From Burkholderiales bacterium (GTDB lineage: Bacteria; Pseudomonadota; Gammaproteobacteria; Burkholderiales; Casimicrobiaceae): a stretch of 64,000 nucleotides of DNA. The stretch is from assembly GCA_025354165.1 (NCBI GenBank), contig JANXNI010000058.1, forward strand, positions 62,001-126,000, in the 5' to 3' direction. Made by a program: the position numbers and the translations under genes. Below the pieces are notes generated by a model that worked only from the letters and a program-made list of their open reading frames with translations, was not told the origin of the DNA and did not search any database. This document shows positions 33,918 through 43,744 of the stretch, piece by piece. The stretch's first letter is position 1. Each line of letters begins with the position of its first letter.

Positions 33918-35930
33918 TCAGGGCAATTTCTTGAGCAGGTACTTGTCGTAAAACGTCGTCATTGCAGCAAACTGAAAATCCGCATTCGCTTTTTTTGCGA
34001 ATCCATGCCCTTCGTCCTCGGCCAGTAAGTACCAGACCGGTGAGCCATTCGCGCGCACTTTTTTCACGATCTGCTCGGCTTCGGTATAGGGCACACGCGG
34101 ATCGTTTTTGCCGTGACTCACCATCAGCGGTAATCTGATTTTGTCGGCATGTGTGAGCGGTGAAATGTTCTCCAGAAACTTTCGCATGTCGGGGTCGCGC
34201 TCGTCGCCATACTCGCTTCGCCGCAGGTCGCGGCGATAGGTTTCGGTGTTCTCGAGAAAACTCACAAAATGAGAAATTCCCACTGAGTTTGACGCGGCGG
34301 CCAACCGGTTGCTGTACATCATCGAAGTGGCCAATACCATGTAGCCGCCATAGCTTCCGCCCATCACGGCCACCCTGCTGGCGTCGAGGTCGGGCTGCGC
34401 CTGCACCCAATCGAGCAGCGCACCAATGTCCTTGACGGAGTCTTCACGCTTCCTGGCGTTATCGGCTTCAAGAAAGCGCCTGCCAAACCCGGCTGAGCCG
34501 CGCACGTTCGGATAAATCATCGCGTAGCCGCGCTCGTTGATCCAGTAATTGCTGCGGCCCCGAAAGCCAGGTCGGGCCTGACTCTCCGGCCCGCCGTGAA
34601 TCGAAATAATGACTGGCCGCCTGCCTGGAAACTCTTTGCTTGACGGGCGATGAATAAAGCCCGAGATCGCCAGCCCGTCAAAGCTTTTCCACGCAATCGG
34701 CTCTGCTTCCGAGAAGGGGCGCTTCACGCCGTTAATGGTCGCATGCTGTGTCCAGCGCGCGACGTTTCCCGTTTCAACATCCAGAGAAAACACTTCGCCC
34801 GGCGAGTCCGCTGACTCAATCGTCAGGGCCAGATCGCGACCGTTTCGATGCCAGTTCGCCGATGAGATCAAACCGGGCGGCAGCGGCGGTACCGGCAACG
34901 CTTTCAGCTCAGCGTCATAAAGCTTGAGTTGAGCGCGGCCTGACGCGTTCGCGAGCACGGCGATGCGCTTGCCGGTGCGCGCGATGGACCAACTATCGAC
35001 ATCATTTTCGACATCTTTGGTCACCCATTGGCGATCACCGCTTTTGAGATCCACCCGCGAGAGTTTTCCGAAATCACCATCGAACTTTTTACGATAAAGC
35101 CAGCGATCACCGATATTATTTTCGACGTCGGTCTCGCCCAGCCCGATGTCGGTCCGTTTGCCTGTGGCGAGATCAAGTGACCAAAGTTTGCTGCTGGTCG
35201 ACGATAAATATTCGCTCGCGATCAGCCTATTTTCGCGATCTAGCCAGCGCACGATACGCCAGCCTGCACCTGGCAAACTGGCCAGCTTGAACCGCGCCTC
35301 GGGTTGCTGCGGATCTATGGCATACACGTCGACATTTGCCTGCTCGCGCTTGCCCGAGCGGTCGAGTGCGCGCGCCATGACAATCACCTTGTCTTGCGCA
35401 AAGTTCCACGGCCCCAACGAATGCAATTCACCCGCCGGGGTTATCTGTGTTTCGTGCAAAGTCTTGGGGTCGAGCCGATAAATCTGTGTCGCTTCGTCGC
35501 CACCGGTGTCGCGTGCAAACAAAATGTATTCGCCGCGATTGGGTTCAAAGGCAGCTGCACGCACGGGCTCGCGCCCCTTCGTCAATTGTTGCGGCTTGCC
35601 CATCGGGTCTGTCACCAGAAAAAGCTGATTCGTATTGCCCGCGCGGCGCACGACGAGCATGGTCTGCTCAACCGGATGCCAACCTACGAATCGGGTCGGC
35701 GTAAATTCACCATAGGGCGCGATTTCTGTGGCCAGTGCCTGGCTAATGGTCGGCACGCCTTCCGTCTTCATGGCGGCGGGCGCAACCATGCCCTGCCCGT
35801 TGCTGGACGCTGGGATGTCGCGCTGCGCCTGCGCGGGCGATACGGTCACGAACGTCAACACCAGCGCCGCCGACGTCAACGCTCGCGTTGAGGACCGTGA
35901 AATCGGAAGTCTCGAAAAAATCAGCCGCAT
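33918..35930 (-). CDS. Secreted S9-family prolyl oligopeptidase-type peptidase
   Basis: 670 aa. Signal peptide about residues 1-37 (ALVLTFVTVSPAQAQ). A long beta-propeller region (WD40-like PD40 repeats, for example EYILFARDTGGDEATQIYRL) precedes the alpha/beta-hydrolase domain. Catalytic triad visible: Ser in VMGGSYGGYM, Asp in SHGKNDPRVPY and His in AEDEGHGFA. Predicted periplasmic serine peptidase cleaving short peptides, often after proline or as an acylaminoacyl peptidase. Its start lies only 12 bp from the divergent mutL frame. Confidence 0.92.
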   Translation of the reverse strand: MRLIFSRLPISRSSTRALTSAALVLTFVTVSPAQAQRDIPASSNGQGMVAPAAMKTEGVPTISQALATEIAPYGEFTPTRFVGWHPVEQTMLVVRRAGNTNQLFLVTDPMGKPQQLTKGREPVRAAAFEPNRGEYILFARDTGGDEATQIYRLDPKTLHETQITPAGELHSLGPWNFAQDKVIVMARALDRSGKREQANVDVYAIDPQQPEARFKLASLPGAGWRIVRWLDRENRLIASEYLSSTSSKLWSLDLATGKRTDIGLGETDVENNIGDRWLYRKKFDGDFGKLSRVDLKSGDRQWVTKDVENDVDSWSIARTGKRIAVLANASGRAQLKLYDAELKALPVPPLPPGLISSANWHRNGRDLALTIESADSPGEVFSLDVETGNVARWTQHATINGVKRPFSEAEPIAWKSFDGLAISGFIHRPSSKEFPGRRPVIISIHGGPESQARPGFRGRSNYWINERGYAMIYPNVRGSAGFGRRFLEADNARKREDSVKDIGALLDWVQAQPDLDASRVAVMGGSYGGYMVLATSMMYSNRLAAASNSVGISHFVSFLENTETYRRDLRRSEYGDERDPDMRKFLENISPLTHADKIRLPLMVSHGKNDPRVPYTEAEQIVKKVRANGSPVWYLLAEDEGHGFAKKANADFQFAAMTTFYDKYLLKKLP

Positions 35931-35942
35931 ACAATCATTTGC

Positions 35943-37910
35943 GTGAACTCACGCGCTCCTTTTGAATCCGCCTCTTCGGGCGATACGCCGCCCGCATCGG
36001 GCGTCGCTGTCTTATCGCCCGGGATTGTGCCAGATAATGCAGCACAGCCCGCGCTGAAAGCCGCGCAAAATGGGGCTGTCGCCGCTTTGAGACAAATCCG
36101 CAGCCTGCCCGATCATCTGGTTAACCAGATCGCTGCGGGAGAGGTCATTGAGCGTCCCGCCGCCGCGCTGAAAGAGCTGCTGGAGAACGCTGTTGACGGG
36201 GGCGCGCGTGCCATCGATATCGAACTTGTCGGCGGCGGCACGGTGCTGATGCAGGTGACCGACGATGGGTGCGGCATTTCGGTGAATGAATTGCCGCTGG
36301 CGATTGCGCGCCATGCGACGTCAAAAATCAGTTCCCTGGATGACCTCGAGGCAGTTGCCAGTTTTGGTTTTCGCGGTGAGGCATTGGCTTCAATCGCCTC
36401 AGTTGCGCGCCTTTCGTTGACCAGCCGCACGACTGGCGCACCGAACGCGTTTCGCTTGAAGGTCGAAGGCGGCGAGATTGGCTCGCCCGAACCCGCCAGC
36501 GCGCGCATTGGCACGACGGTCACCGTGGCGGAATTGTTCTTCAACACCCCCGCCCGTCGGCGCTTCCTGAAGTCGGAAGGCACTGAATACGCGCATTGTC
36601 TCGACGCCGTTCGCCGCGTCGGTCTGGTGCGACCGGAGATCGCGTTGCAACTGACACACAACGGGCGAGCGGTGCAGCGCTGGCCCGTGCAAACGTGGTC
36701 GGCGCGCATCGCTGCCGTGCTTGGAGCCGAATGGCTCGCCGCCAGCGTGGCGATTGCAGTGGATGCGGGTTTGCTCGCCATTGAAGGATTCGTGCTCAAG
36801 CCCAACAGCACGGTCGCCAATCGCGACGCGCAACATTTGTTCGTTAACGGCCGCTGGGTGCGTGACAAAGTCGTTCTGCACGCCATTCGCGATGCCATGC
36901 GTGATCAGATGCACGGTGGCGCAGCGCCTGGCTTTGTACTCAAACTCACGCTCGATCCCCGCGCCGTGGACGTCAACGTACATCCCGCAAAAACCGAAGT
37001 GAGATTTCGCGACTCGCAGGCAGTGCACCAGTTTGTCCGTCGCGCCGTTGAGCGCGCGATGAGCGGCAGCGCGGCGGAGCAATCCGCCGTCTCGGCCGCC
37101 AGCAAATTGTTTGGTGACACGACGCAAGCGCCATCATCGGCTACTAACCCAGCCTGGACCGGAACGTATCCGATGCGCTCGGCTTCGCTTGATTTGGGCG
37201 TCGCGGAGCGAATCACGCCTCACTTTTTTTCGGCGATGCCGGTCGCGTCTGAAATCAGTTCGGCGTCGGCGAATGCTGCGCGAGCCCCAGCCACGTCGGC
37301 GGGTTCCGCACACTCTCTGCCCGCCACTGATTTCCCGCTCGGTTTCGCGGTCGCGCAGCTTCACGGTATTTACATCCTCGCGCAAAACGTGAGCGGCCTC
37401 GTGCTGATCGACATGCATGCCGCGCACGAACGCATCGTCTATGAAGGCCTGAAATCGCAAGCATCGGAGACGGTCGCGACGCAACGCCTGCTCATTCCCA
37501 GCGTCATCAGCGCCAGCGAAAAAGAAGTCGCCGCCGCCGAAACGCATCGCGAAACACTGACCGCACTCGGTTTCGATGTCGGCGTAGTCGGACAACGTGC
37601 ACTGACGCTACGCAGCGTTCCGAGCCTGTTGGCGGACGCCGCCCCCGAAGGTTTGCTGCACAGTGTGCTCGCCGAGTTGGATGAACTGGGCGTCAGCGCC
37701 ATGATCGAATCGCGCCGCGACGAACTGCTCTCCACGATGGCCTGTCATGCCGCCGTGCGCGCCAATCGTGCCCTCACCGTTGCTGAAATGAATGCATTGC
37801 TGCGCGACATGGAAGCGACCGAGCGGGCAGGCTCCTGCAATCATGGTCGCCCGACCTGGTATCAGCTCACGCTCAAGGAGCTGGACGCGCTATTCATGCG
37901 CGGGCGCTGA
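35943..37910 (+). CDS. mutL: DNA mismatch repair protein MutL
   Basis: 655 aa from a GTG at 35943, but similarity begins only at about residue 50 (IRSLPDHLVNQIAAGEVIER). A TTG at 36087 would start close to the family's usual N-terminus and leave room for a promoter. GHKL ATPase motifs: KELLENAVDGGA, VTDDGCGIS, FGFRGEALASI. The C-terminal dimerisation domain holds DMHAAHERIVYE (about 488-500), the pattern of endonuclease-type MutL, and CNHGRPTW. MutL couples MutS recognition to strand incision. Overlaps miaA by 1 bp. Confidence 0.94.
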   Translation: MNSRAPFESASSGDTPPASGVAVLSPGIVPDNAAQPALKAAQNGAVAALRQIRSLPDHLVNQIAAGEVIERPAAALKELLENAVDGGARAIDIELVGGGTVLMQVTDDGCGISVNELPLAIARHATSKISSLDDLEAVASFGFRGEALASIASVARLSLTSRTTGAPNAFRLKVEGGEIGSPEPASARIGTTVTVAELFFNTPARRRFLKSEGTEYAHCLDAVRRVGLVRPEIALQLTHNGRAVQRWPVQTWSARIAAVLGAEWLAASVAIAVDAGLLAIEGFVLKPNSTVANRDAQHLFVNGRWVRDKVVLHAIRDAMRDQMHGGAAPGFVLKLTLDPRAVDVNVHPAKTEVRFRDSQAVHQFVRRAVERAMSGSAAEQSAVSAASKLFGDTTQAPSSATNPAWTGTYPMRSASLDLGVAERITPHFFSAMPVASEISSASANAARAPATSAGSAHSLPATDFPLGFAVAQLHGIYILAQNVSGLVLIDMHAAHERIVYEGLKSQASETVATQRLLIPSVISASEKEVAAAETHRETLTALGFDVGVVGQRALTLRSVPSLLADAAPEGLLHSVLAELDELGVSAMIESRRDELLSTMACHAAVRANRALTVAEMNALLRDMEATERAGSCNHGRPTWYQLTLKELDALFMRGR

Positions 37911-38842
37911 TGACGCGACCCGTTGTTCTGCTGGTTGGCCCGACTGCGTCGGGCAAGAGTGCGGCTGCACTTGACCTCGCGAAGCGGTTCAACGCGGAAA
38001 TCGTCAGTATCGATTCAGCGCTGGTCTATCGCGACATGAATGTGGGCACAGCGAAGCCGAGCGCCGAAGAGCAGGCGCGCGTTCCACATCATCTGATCGA
38101 TTTGATTTCACCTACGGAGACCTATTCGGTTGCGCGCTTTCTCGTCGACTGTCAGGCCGCGATTGATGCCATTCATTCGCGGGGACGACTTCCGCTTTTG
38201 GTCGGCGGCACGATGATGTACGCGAATATTCTGGTGCGCGGGTTGAGCGATGTGCCGCCCTCGAACGTAGCGATTCGGGCGGAAATTTCCGCTGAACGTG
38301 AGCGCGATGGCATCGAAGTTTTGCATGAAAAATTGCGAGCCGTTGACCCGGCAACAGCGGCACGATTGCCTGCGACGGATACGCAACGTATCGCGCGCGC
38401 GCTTGAAGTCTGGCGGCTGACGGGGGTGCCGCTGTCGTCGTTGCAAGGGCAGCGCAAGCCCGCGCTGGCTGGCATTGAATCGCTGGTGTTGCGCTGGATG
38501 CCGCAGGATCGTGCGTGGCTTCACACTCGCTGCGAGGAACGATTGGTGACGATGTTTGAACAAGGCTTTGTCGCGGAGGTGAAATCGCTGTGCGAACACT
38601 ACAAACTTACAGCGAACCTGCCTTCGATGCGCTGCGTGGGCTATCGTCAGGTGCTCGATGTGCTGGAAGGGCGAGCACCGAAAGCAGAAATGTTGGAGCG
38701 GGCATTGTTCGCGACGCGTCAGCTCGCCAAACGCCAGATCACCTGGCTGCGTAGCTTTGAAGGTGCGGTGGTCGCCTGCGACTCTGAATCGGCCACCGAG
38801 CGCGCCTCGGAGTTGATCGACAAGGCCTGCGAAGCCGCATGA
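37910..38842 (+). CDS. miaA: tRNA dimethylallyltransferase
   Basis: 310 aa. P-loop VLLVGPTASGKSAAALDLA at the N-terminus, SIDSALVYRDMNVGTAKP with the catalytic Asp, and VGGTMMYANILVRGLSDVP. It adds dimethylallyl to A37 of tRNAs that read UNN codons. The stop/start junction with mutL is TGATG, so translation is coupled, and it overlaps plsB by 4 bp downstream. Confidence 0.95.
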   Translation: MTRPVVLLVGPTASGKSAAALDLAKRFNAEIVSIDSALVYRDMNVGTAKPSAEEQARVPHHLIDLISPTETYSVARFLVDCQAAIDAIHSRGRLPLLVGGTMMYANILVRGLSDVPPSNVAIRAEISAERERDGIEVLHEKLRAVDPATAARLPATDTQRIARALEVWRLTGVPLSSLQGQRKPALAGIESLVLRWMPQDRAWLHTRCEERLVTMFEQGFVAEVKSLCEHYKLTANLPSMRCVGYRQVLDVLEGRAPKAEMLERALFATRQLAKRQITWLRSFEGAVVACDSESATERASELIDKACEAA

Positions 38843-41388
38843 TCACGCAGGACACCTGGTACTCCCCGCAGCGCTGGTTTCGCGCGTCGGTCAGGCGCTT
38901 GATTGAGCTGTGGGTTGAGGTACAGGTGTTTCCGCAACCGTTGCACATTTCGCGAAACATACCCGTGTGCTACGTGCTGCCGCGGCCCTCGTTTACTAGC
39001 AGCGCGATGCTTGATCGACTGACCCGCACTGAAGATGCGCCGATGTCGCATGCCCCGTTGGTCGTCCCCGGAGTGCAGGAACGGCGCTCTTTCTTTGCGC
39101 TGCATGAGGATCGTAGCGGTGTATCAGCGAATCGGCTAACGAGACTAGTAAACGCGGTCATTGACGGGCAGACGAGTGACGTGCACTTGATTCCGGTGAG
39201 TATTTTCTGGGGGCGTGCGCCGGAACGGGAAGAGCGCGAGGGTTCGCAGCTGCGAGGCATGCGCTGGCTGCGAATCTGGGCGGCTGAAGGCTGGGGCGGT
39301 CGATCACGGTTGCGCAAATTGTTCTCGATCATTTTTTACCGGCGCGCGGTGGTTGCCAAATTTGATGATGCGATTTCGTTACGCGACATCGTTAATCTCG
39401 CGAAGGTCGAAGGCCTGGATCAGGAGCGCATACTGCGTCGCGTCGCAAGGATGTTGCGCACCGAATTTCGCACTGAGCGAGAGGCGGCCATTGGCCCCGA
39501 TCTTTCGCACCGAAGAACGCTGATAGATAGCGTGCTGCGCGAACCGCGCGTACGCGCTTCAATGCTCACCGAAGTTGACGCGAAGAAAACGACCCTGGAA
39601 AAAGTGGAGCGGCGAGCCGAGTCCGTGGCCCGCGAGATTGCGGCTGACTACTCGTATCTCGTTGTACGCATCGGTGAACGACTGCTGGGTCGCCTGTGGA
39701 ATCGAATTTATGAGGGCGTTTCGGTTCGCGGCACGGAACGACTACAGGCACTCGCTCGCGACAATACATTGGTATATGTGCCTTGCCATCGCAGCCACAT
39801 CGATTACCTGTTGCTTTCATTCGTGATTCACCGCGCAGGGCTGACAGTGCCGCACGTGGCGGCGGGCGCGAATCTGAATTTTCCGTTTGTCGGTGGATTG
39901 TTGCGTAGAGGTGGTGCATTCTTTCTGCGACGGTCGTTTAAGGACGATGAGCTCTACGGCGAGGTGTTTGCGGCCTACGTGCACGAAGTGTTAAAGCGTG
40001 GCTTTCCGATGGAATATTTCGTGGAAGGTGGGCGCTCCCGAACCGGACGCATGCTGCCACCCAAAGCAGGCTTGATCTCAATGACGGTGCAGAGCTACCT
40101 GCGTGAGCATTCGCGTCCGCTGCTGTTCGTGCCTGTCTACATCGGTTACGAAAAACTTATCGAAGGCGGCAGCTATACGGAGGAGCTCTCAGGCTCCGGC
40201 AAGCGCAAGGAATCCATATTTGGCCTGCTGTCAACTATCAAAAGCCTGCGCAACGAGCGTTATGGTGCAGTTGGCGTGACGTTCGCGAAGCCGATTACCC
40301 TGGGCGAGTTGCTTGAGAACGAAGGCGCGACAGACATGGATACTTGGCTTGCCGACAAGGGCTTGCGCAAACGTACTTTGACCGAGCTGTCGCGCCTGAT
40401 TGCAGAGCGCATCAACGGGGCGGCGCATTTGAATCCGGTTACTGCGGTGGCGACGACGCTGCTTGCAACGCCCAAGCACGCAGCCGACGCAGCGCAGCTG
40501 GCGAACCTTGTAGAACGGCTGTTGCGGCTGGCGCGGAGCACTCATACGGCATCAGAATTGTTTGCAACCGCACTGTCGGGTCAAGAGTCGATTGCCCACA
40601 CGGCGCAGCTTGGTTATCTCGCGCGGCAGAGTCATCCGCTGGGCGATGTTGTCACCGCGAACGAAAAATCTGCCGTCGCATTGACCTATTTTCGCAACAA
40701 CGTGCTGCACTGCTTTGCGTTGCCGGGACTGATTGCCTGCCTCATTGTTCAGCACGGTGTCATCGGACGAACCAAGCTTGCTCGTCAGACGCGCGAACTT
40801 TACGCTTTGCTGGCGTCGGAGTTGTATTTGCCGCAATGGTTGAATTCCGCTGATCCAGCGCTTGAAGGAGAGGTCGCGAGTACAGGAGCTGTGCCAGCGT
40901 TTGTGGCCTTCGACCAAACAATGACCACGCTCGCTGCCGACGGCTGGATCGTCGAAGAAGCGGAAGCCCGCGTTGTGAGCGCCGCAGCGCAAGGCACCGA
41001 CAGTGCGGCGCATCTTGAGCTGCTTGCGTCCGTCATTCGGCCCACGCTGACGCGTCATGCGCTGATGCTGGCGCTGGTGGTACGCGGCCAGAGCGGCAGC
41101 GTCAGCCGCGAATCGGTGGAAACCTTGTGCCAGCAGGCAGCGCAGCATCTGGCGATGACGCATGTGTTCAACGCACCCGAGTTTTCAGATCGCACCCAAT
41201 TTCGTTCGGCGTTTGAAGCGTTATTACAGGCGCAGCGTGTGCGGCTCGATTCGGCCGGTTTTGTCCATTTTGACCCGTCGCTCGCCTCGCAGGCGGGCGA
41301 GGCCGCCTTTCTGCTGCCAGCGGACACGCGTGCCGCAGTGCTGCGTGCGGCACAGCTGCGCGCTCAGCCGTTGGCCGCAAGCGCTTAA
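38839..41388 (+). CDS. plsB: Glycerol-3-phosphate O-acyltransferase PlsB
   Basis: 849 aa. Acyltransferase blocks: HRSHID (HX4D, about residues 317-322), GGAFFLRRSFKDDELYG, EYFVEGGRSRTGRMLPPK and LLFVPVYIGYEKLIEG. PlsB acylates the sn-1 position of glycerol-3-phosphate at the inner membrane, the first committed step of phospholipid synthesis. Size matches the large proteobacterial form (about 800-850). ATGA overlap with miaA makes mutL-miaA-plsB a tight coupled operon. Confidence 0.95.
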   Translation: MITQDTWYSPQRWFRASVRRLIELWVEVQVFPQPLHISRNIPVCYVLPRPSFTSSAMLDRLTRTEDAPMSHAPLVVPGVQERRSFFALHEDRSGVSANRLTRLVNAVIDGQTSDVHLIPVSIFWGRAPEREEREGSQLRGMRWLRIWAAEGWGGRSRLRKLFSIIFYRRAVVAKFDDAISLRDIVNLAKVEGLDQERILRRVARMLRTEFRTEREAAIGPDLSHRRTLIDSVLREPRVRASMLTEVDAKKTTLEKVERRAESVAREIAADYSYLVVRIGERLLGRLWNRIYEGVSVRGTERLQALARDNTLVYVPCHRSHIDYLLLSFVIHRAGLTVPHVAAGANLNFPFVGGLLRRGGAFFLRRSFKDDELYGEVFAAYVHEVLKRGFPMEYFVEGGRSRTGRMLPPKAGLISMTVQSYLREHSRPLLFVPVYIGYEKLIEGGSYTEELSGSGKRKESIFGLLSTIKSLRNERYGAVGVTFAKPITLGELLENEGATDMDTWLADKGLRKRTLTELSRLIAERINGAAHLNPVTAVATTLLATPKHAADAAQLANLVERLLRLARSTHTASELFATALSGQESIAHTAQLGYLARQSHPLGDVVTANEKSAVALTYFRNNVLHCFALPGLIACLIVQHGVIGRTKLARQTRELYALLASELYLPQWLNSADPALEGEVASTGAVPAFVAFDQTMTTLAADGWIVEEAEARVVSAAAQGTDSAAHLELLASVIRPTLTRHALMLALVVRGQSGSVSRESVETLCQQAAQHLAMTHVFNAPEFSDRTQFRSAFEALLQAQRVRLDSAGFVHFDPSLASQAGEAAFLLPADTRAAVLRAAQLRAQPLAASA

Positions 41389-41434
41389 AATCGATAGTTC
41401 GCTCATTTAATGCTGCACAGCAGCGGATGTTGAT

Positions 41435-42844
41435 ATGGCTGGCCGGACGCTCTACGACAAACTTTTCGACTCTCATGTGGTTCATACCGAGAGTGACGGC
41501 ACTGCGCTTCTCTACATTGATCGGCATCTGGTGCACGAAGTGACGAGCCCGCAGGCCTTTGAGGGCCTGAAGCTGGCGGGGCGCAAGCCCTGGCGGAAGC
41601 AGTCAATCGTCGCGATGCCTGATCACAACACGCCGACGACGCCGGGATTTACAGCCATTCTTGACCCAGTATCGCGTGCTCAGGTAGAGACGCTGGACGC
41701 CAACGCGAAGGAGCTGGGTCTGACCTACTATCGTATCGGTGACGTGCGCCGGGGCATCGTTCACGTTGTTGGACCCGAACAGGGCGCAACACTGCCCGGC
41801 ATGACAGTGGTGTGCGGTGATTCGCACACTTCGACGCACGGTGCGTTCGCCGCGCTCGCGTTCGGCATCGGCACCAGCGAAGTTGAGCACGTCATGGCGA
41901 CGCAGTGCTTGCCGCAGAAGAAATCGAAGTCGATGCTGGTGCGCTGTGATGGTCGGCTTGCCACCGGTGTTACGGCGAAAGACCTGGTGCTCGCGATTAT
42001 TGGCGTCATCGGTACGGCGGGTGGCACCGGTTACGCGCTCGAATTTGGTGGTGAGGCGGTGCGTTCGCTGTCGATGGAAGGCCGCATGAGCATGTGTAAT
42101 ATGGCCATTGAGGCGGGCGCACGCGCCGGCATGGTGGCCTACGATTCGGTTACGGAAAACTATGTGAAAGGCCGCCCTTTCTCGCCGAACACCCCCGAAT
42201 TGTGGGAGGCGGCCACGAATTATTGGCGCACGCTCATTAGCGATGTTGACGCCGTGTTTGACCGTACCGTAGTGATTGACGCCAGCGCACTGATTCCACA
42301 GGTGACGTGGGGCACGTCACCGGAAATGGTGGTATCGATTGAAGGTCGGGTGCCCGATCCGGATAAAGAAAAAGACGCGACCAAGCGCGAAGGCATCGAG
42401 CGGGCGCTTGCCTACATGGGCTTGACGCCGAACACGCTGATTTCTGAGATCAAAATTGACAAGGTGTTCATTGGCTCGTGCACCAATTCGCGCATTGAAG
42501 ATTTACGTGCGGCCGCCGCCGTCGTAAGAGGGCGTCGACGCGCCGACAGCGTTAAGCTGGCGATGGTGGTTCCGGGTTCCGGGCTGGTGAAAGCACAAGC
42601 TGAGCAAGAAGGGTTGGACAAGATATTCGTTGCTGCTGGCTTTGAGTGGCGTGAGCCTGGCTGCTCGATGTGTCTCGCCATGAATGATGATCGGCTTGAG
42701 CCGGGCGAGCGCTGCGCCTCCACTTCTAATCGCAATTTTGAAGGCCGCCAGGGGGCCGGTGGCCGTACTCATTTGGTGAGCCCTGCAATGGCCGCTGCGG
42801 CTGGCCTTGAGGGTCGCTTCGTCGACGTTCGTCGACTTGGTTAA
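41435..42844 (+). CDS. leuC: 3-isopropylmalate dehydratase large subunit
   Basis: 469 aa aconitase-family protein. Fe-S cysteines Cys349 ([11 protein letters not shown]), Cys410 and Cys413 (GCSMCLAMN); [13 protein letters not shown] and [12 protein letters not shown] are typical. With LeuD it isomerises 2- to 3-isopropylmalate in leucine synthesis. Followed by an entericidin gene, leuD and leuB. Regulation not visible in the short (46-bp) upstream gap. Confidence 0.96.
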   Translation: MAGRTLYDKLFDSHVVHTESDGTALLYIDRHLVHEVTSPQAFEGLKLAGRKPWRKQSIVAMPDHNTPTTPGFTAILDPVSRAQVETLDANAKELGLTYYRIGDVRRGIVHVVGPEQGATLPGMTVVCGDSHTSTHGAFAALAFGIGTSEVEHVMATQCLPQKKSKSMLVRCDGRLATGVTAKDLVLAIIGVIGTAGGTGYALEFGGEAVRSLSMEGRMSMCNMAIEAGARAGMVAYDSVTENYVKGRPFSPNTPELWEAATNYWRTLISDVDAVFDRTVVIDASALIPQVTWGTSPEMVVSIEGRVPDPDKEKDATKREGIERALAYMGLTPNTLISEIKIDKVFIGSCTNSRIEDLRAAAAVVRGRRRADSVKLAMVVPGSGLVKAQAEQEGLDKIFVAAGFEWREPGCSMCLAMNDDRLEPGERCASTSNRNFEGRQGAGGRTHLVSPAMAAAAGLEGRFVDVRRLG

Positions 42845-42867
42845 TTTGTAAGGTGAAGGAAGTCCTG

Positions 42868-43002
42868 ATGAAACGTGTATCAACTGCAATCTTTCTCGTG
42901 CTGTTCACTGCCGCCGCCGCTGGATGTAACACTGTTCAGGGTGTCGGCAAAGACGTGCAAAAGGCAGGTGAAAAAATCGAAGACGTCGCGAAGAAAAAAT
43001 AG
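42868..43002 (+). CDS. Entericidin A/B family small lipoprotein
   Basis: 44 aa. MKRVSTAIFLVLFTAAAAGC is a type II signal peptide with lipobox AAGC and lipidation at Cys20. The mature part NTVQGVGKDVQKAGEKIED is the entericidin signature, an amphipathic helix. AGGA lies 7-10 bp upstream of the ATG. Entericidins are outer-membrane lipoproteins with toxin/antidote-like roles in programmed lysis. Its place between leuC and leuD is recurrent in betaproteobacteria. leuD starts 3 bp after its stop, so it is co-transcribed. Confidence 0.93.
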   Translation: MKRVSTAIFLVLFTAAAAGCNTVQGVGKDVQKAGEKIEDVAKKK

Positions 43003-43005
43003 CGC

Positions 43006-43644
43006 ATGGAAAAGTTCGTCACCCACACCGGGTTGGTCGCGCCGCTGGATCGCGCCAACGTCGATACCGATGCGATTATTCCCAAACAGTTCCTGAAGTC
43101 CATCAAACGCACCGGCTACGGCCCGAATTGCTTTGATGAGTGGCGTTATCTCGATGTCGGTCAACCGGGCATGGATAACAGCCAGCGACCGTTAAATCGA
43201 AATTTCGTGCTCAATGAACAGCGCTTCCAGGGCGCAACGATATTGATTGCGCGGCAAAACTTTGGCTGCGGCTCTTCGCGTGAGCATGCACCGTGGGCGC
43301 TGCAGCAGAATGGTTTCCGCGTGGTCATCGCGCCCTCATTTGGAGATATTTTCTATAACAATTCGCTTAATAACGGCCTACTCGTAATCCGCTTGCAGGA
43401 CATTGAGGTTGATCGTCTATTCGCAGATTGCGCTGTGTTTCCCGGCTTTCAGCTAACCGTTGACCTTGAAGCGCAGCTAGTACGCGCGGTTGACGGCAGT
43501 TTTGCCTTTAGTTTCGACGTCGCGCCGTCGCGCAAAGAGCGACTGATCAACGGTTGGGACGACATCAGCCTGACCCTCGGTCGCTCGGATGCGATCCGTG
43601 CTTTTGAGGCTAAACATCTTTCTGCGCAGCCCTGGCTAGTTTGA
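43006..43644 (+). CDS. leuD: 3-isopropylmalate dehydratase small subunit
   Basis: 212 aa. [21 protein letters not shown] at the start (described as the N-terminal DTDxIIP motif), [16 protein letters not shown] in the middle and NNGLLVIRL. It forms the swivel domain of the isomerase with LeuC. Begins 3 bp after the entericidin stop. A short tandem/inverted repeat separates it from leuB. Confidence 0.96.
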   Translation: MEKFVTHTGLVAPLDRANVDTDAIIPKQFLKSIKRTGYGPNCFDEWRYLDVGQPGMDNSQRPLNRNFVLNEQRFQGATILIARQNFGCGSSREHAPWALQQNGFRVVIAPSFGDIFYNNSLNNGLLVIRLQDIEVDRLFADCAVFPGFQLTVDLEAQLVRAVDGSFAFSFDVAPSRKERLINGWDDISLTLGRSDAIRAFEAKHLSAQPWLV

Positions 43645-43741
43645 GTGAGCAGTGACCCGTGAGCAGTAGTTAGCGCGTTTCTCGGCGTTATTACGACTGC
43701 TCACCACTCACTTCTCACCGCTCACTTCTCACCGCTCACCA
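43645..43741. repeat. GTGAG/CTCAC repeat between leuD and leuB
   Basis: GTGAGCAGT at about 43659 is the reverse complement of ACTGCTCAC at about 43696. The right side then carries two exact tandem copies of the 14-mer CTCACTTCTCACCG, ending in CTCACCACAC just before the leuB ATG. The array ends right at the leuB start, and no convincing ribosome site is visible, so leuB may depend on coupling or on an unusual leader. Confidence 0.7.
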
Positions 43742-43744
43742 CAC

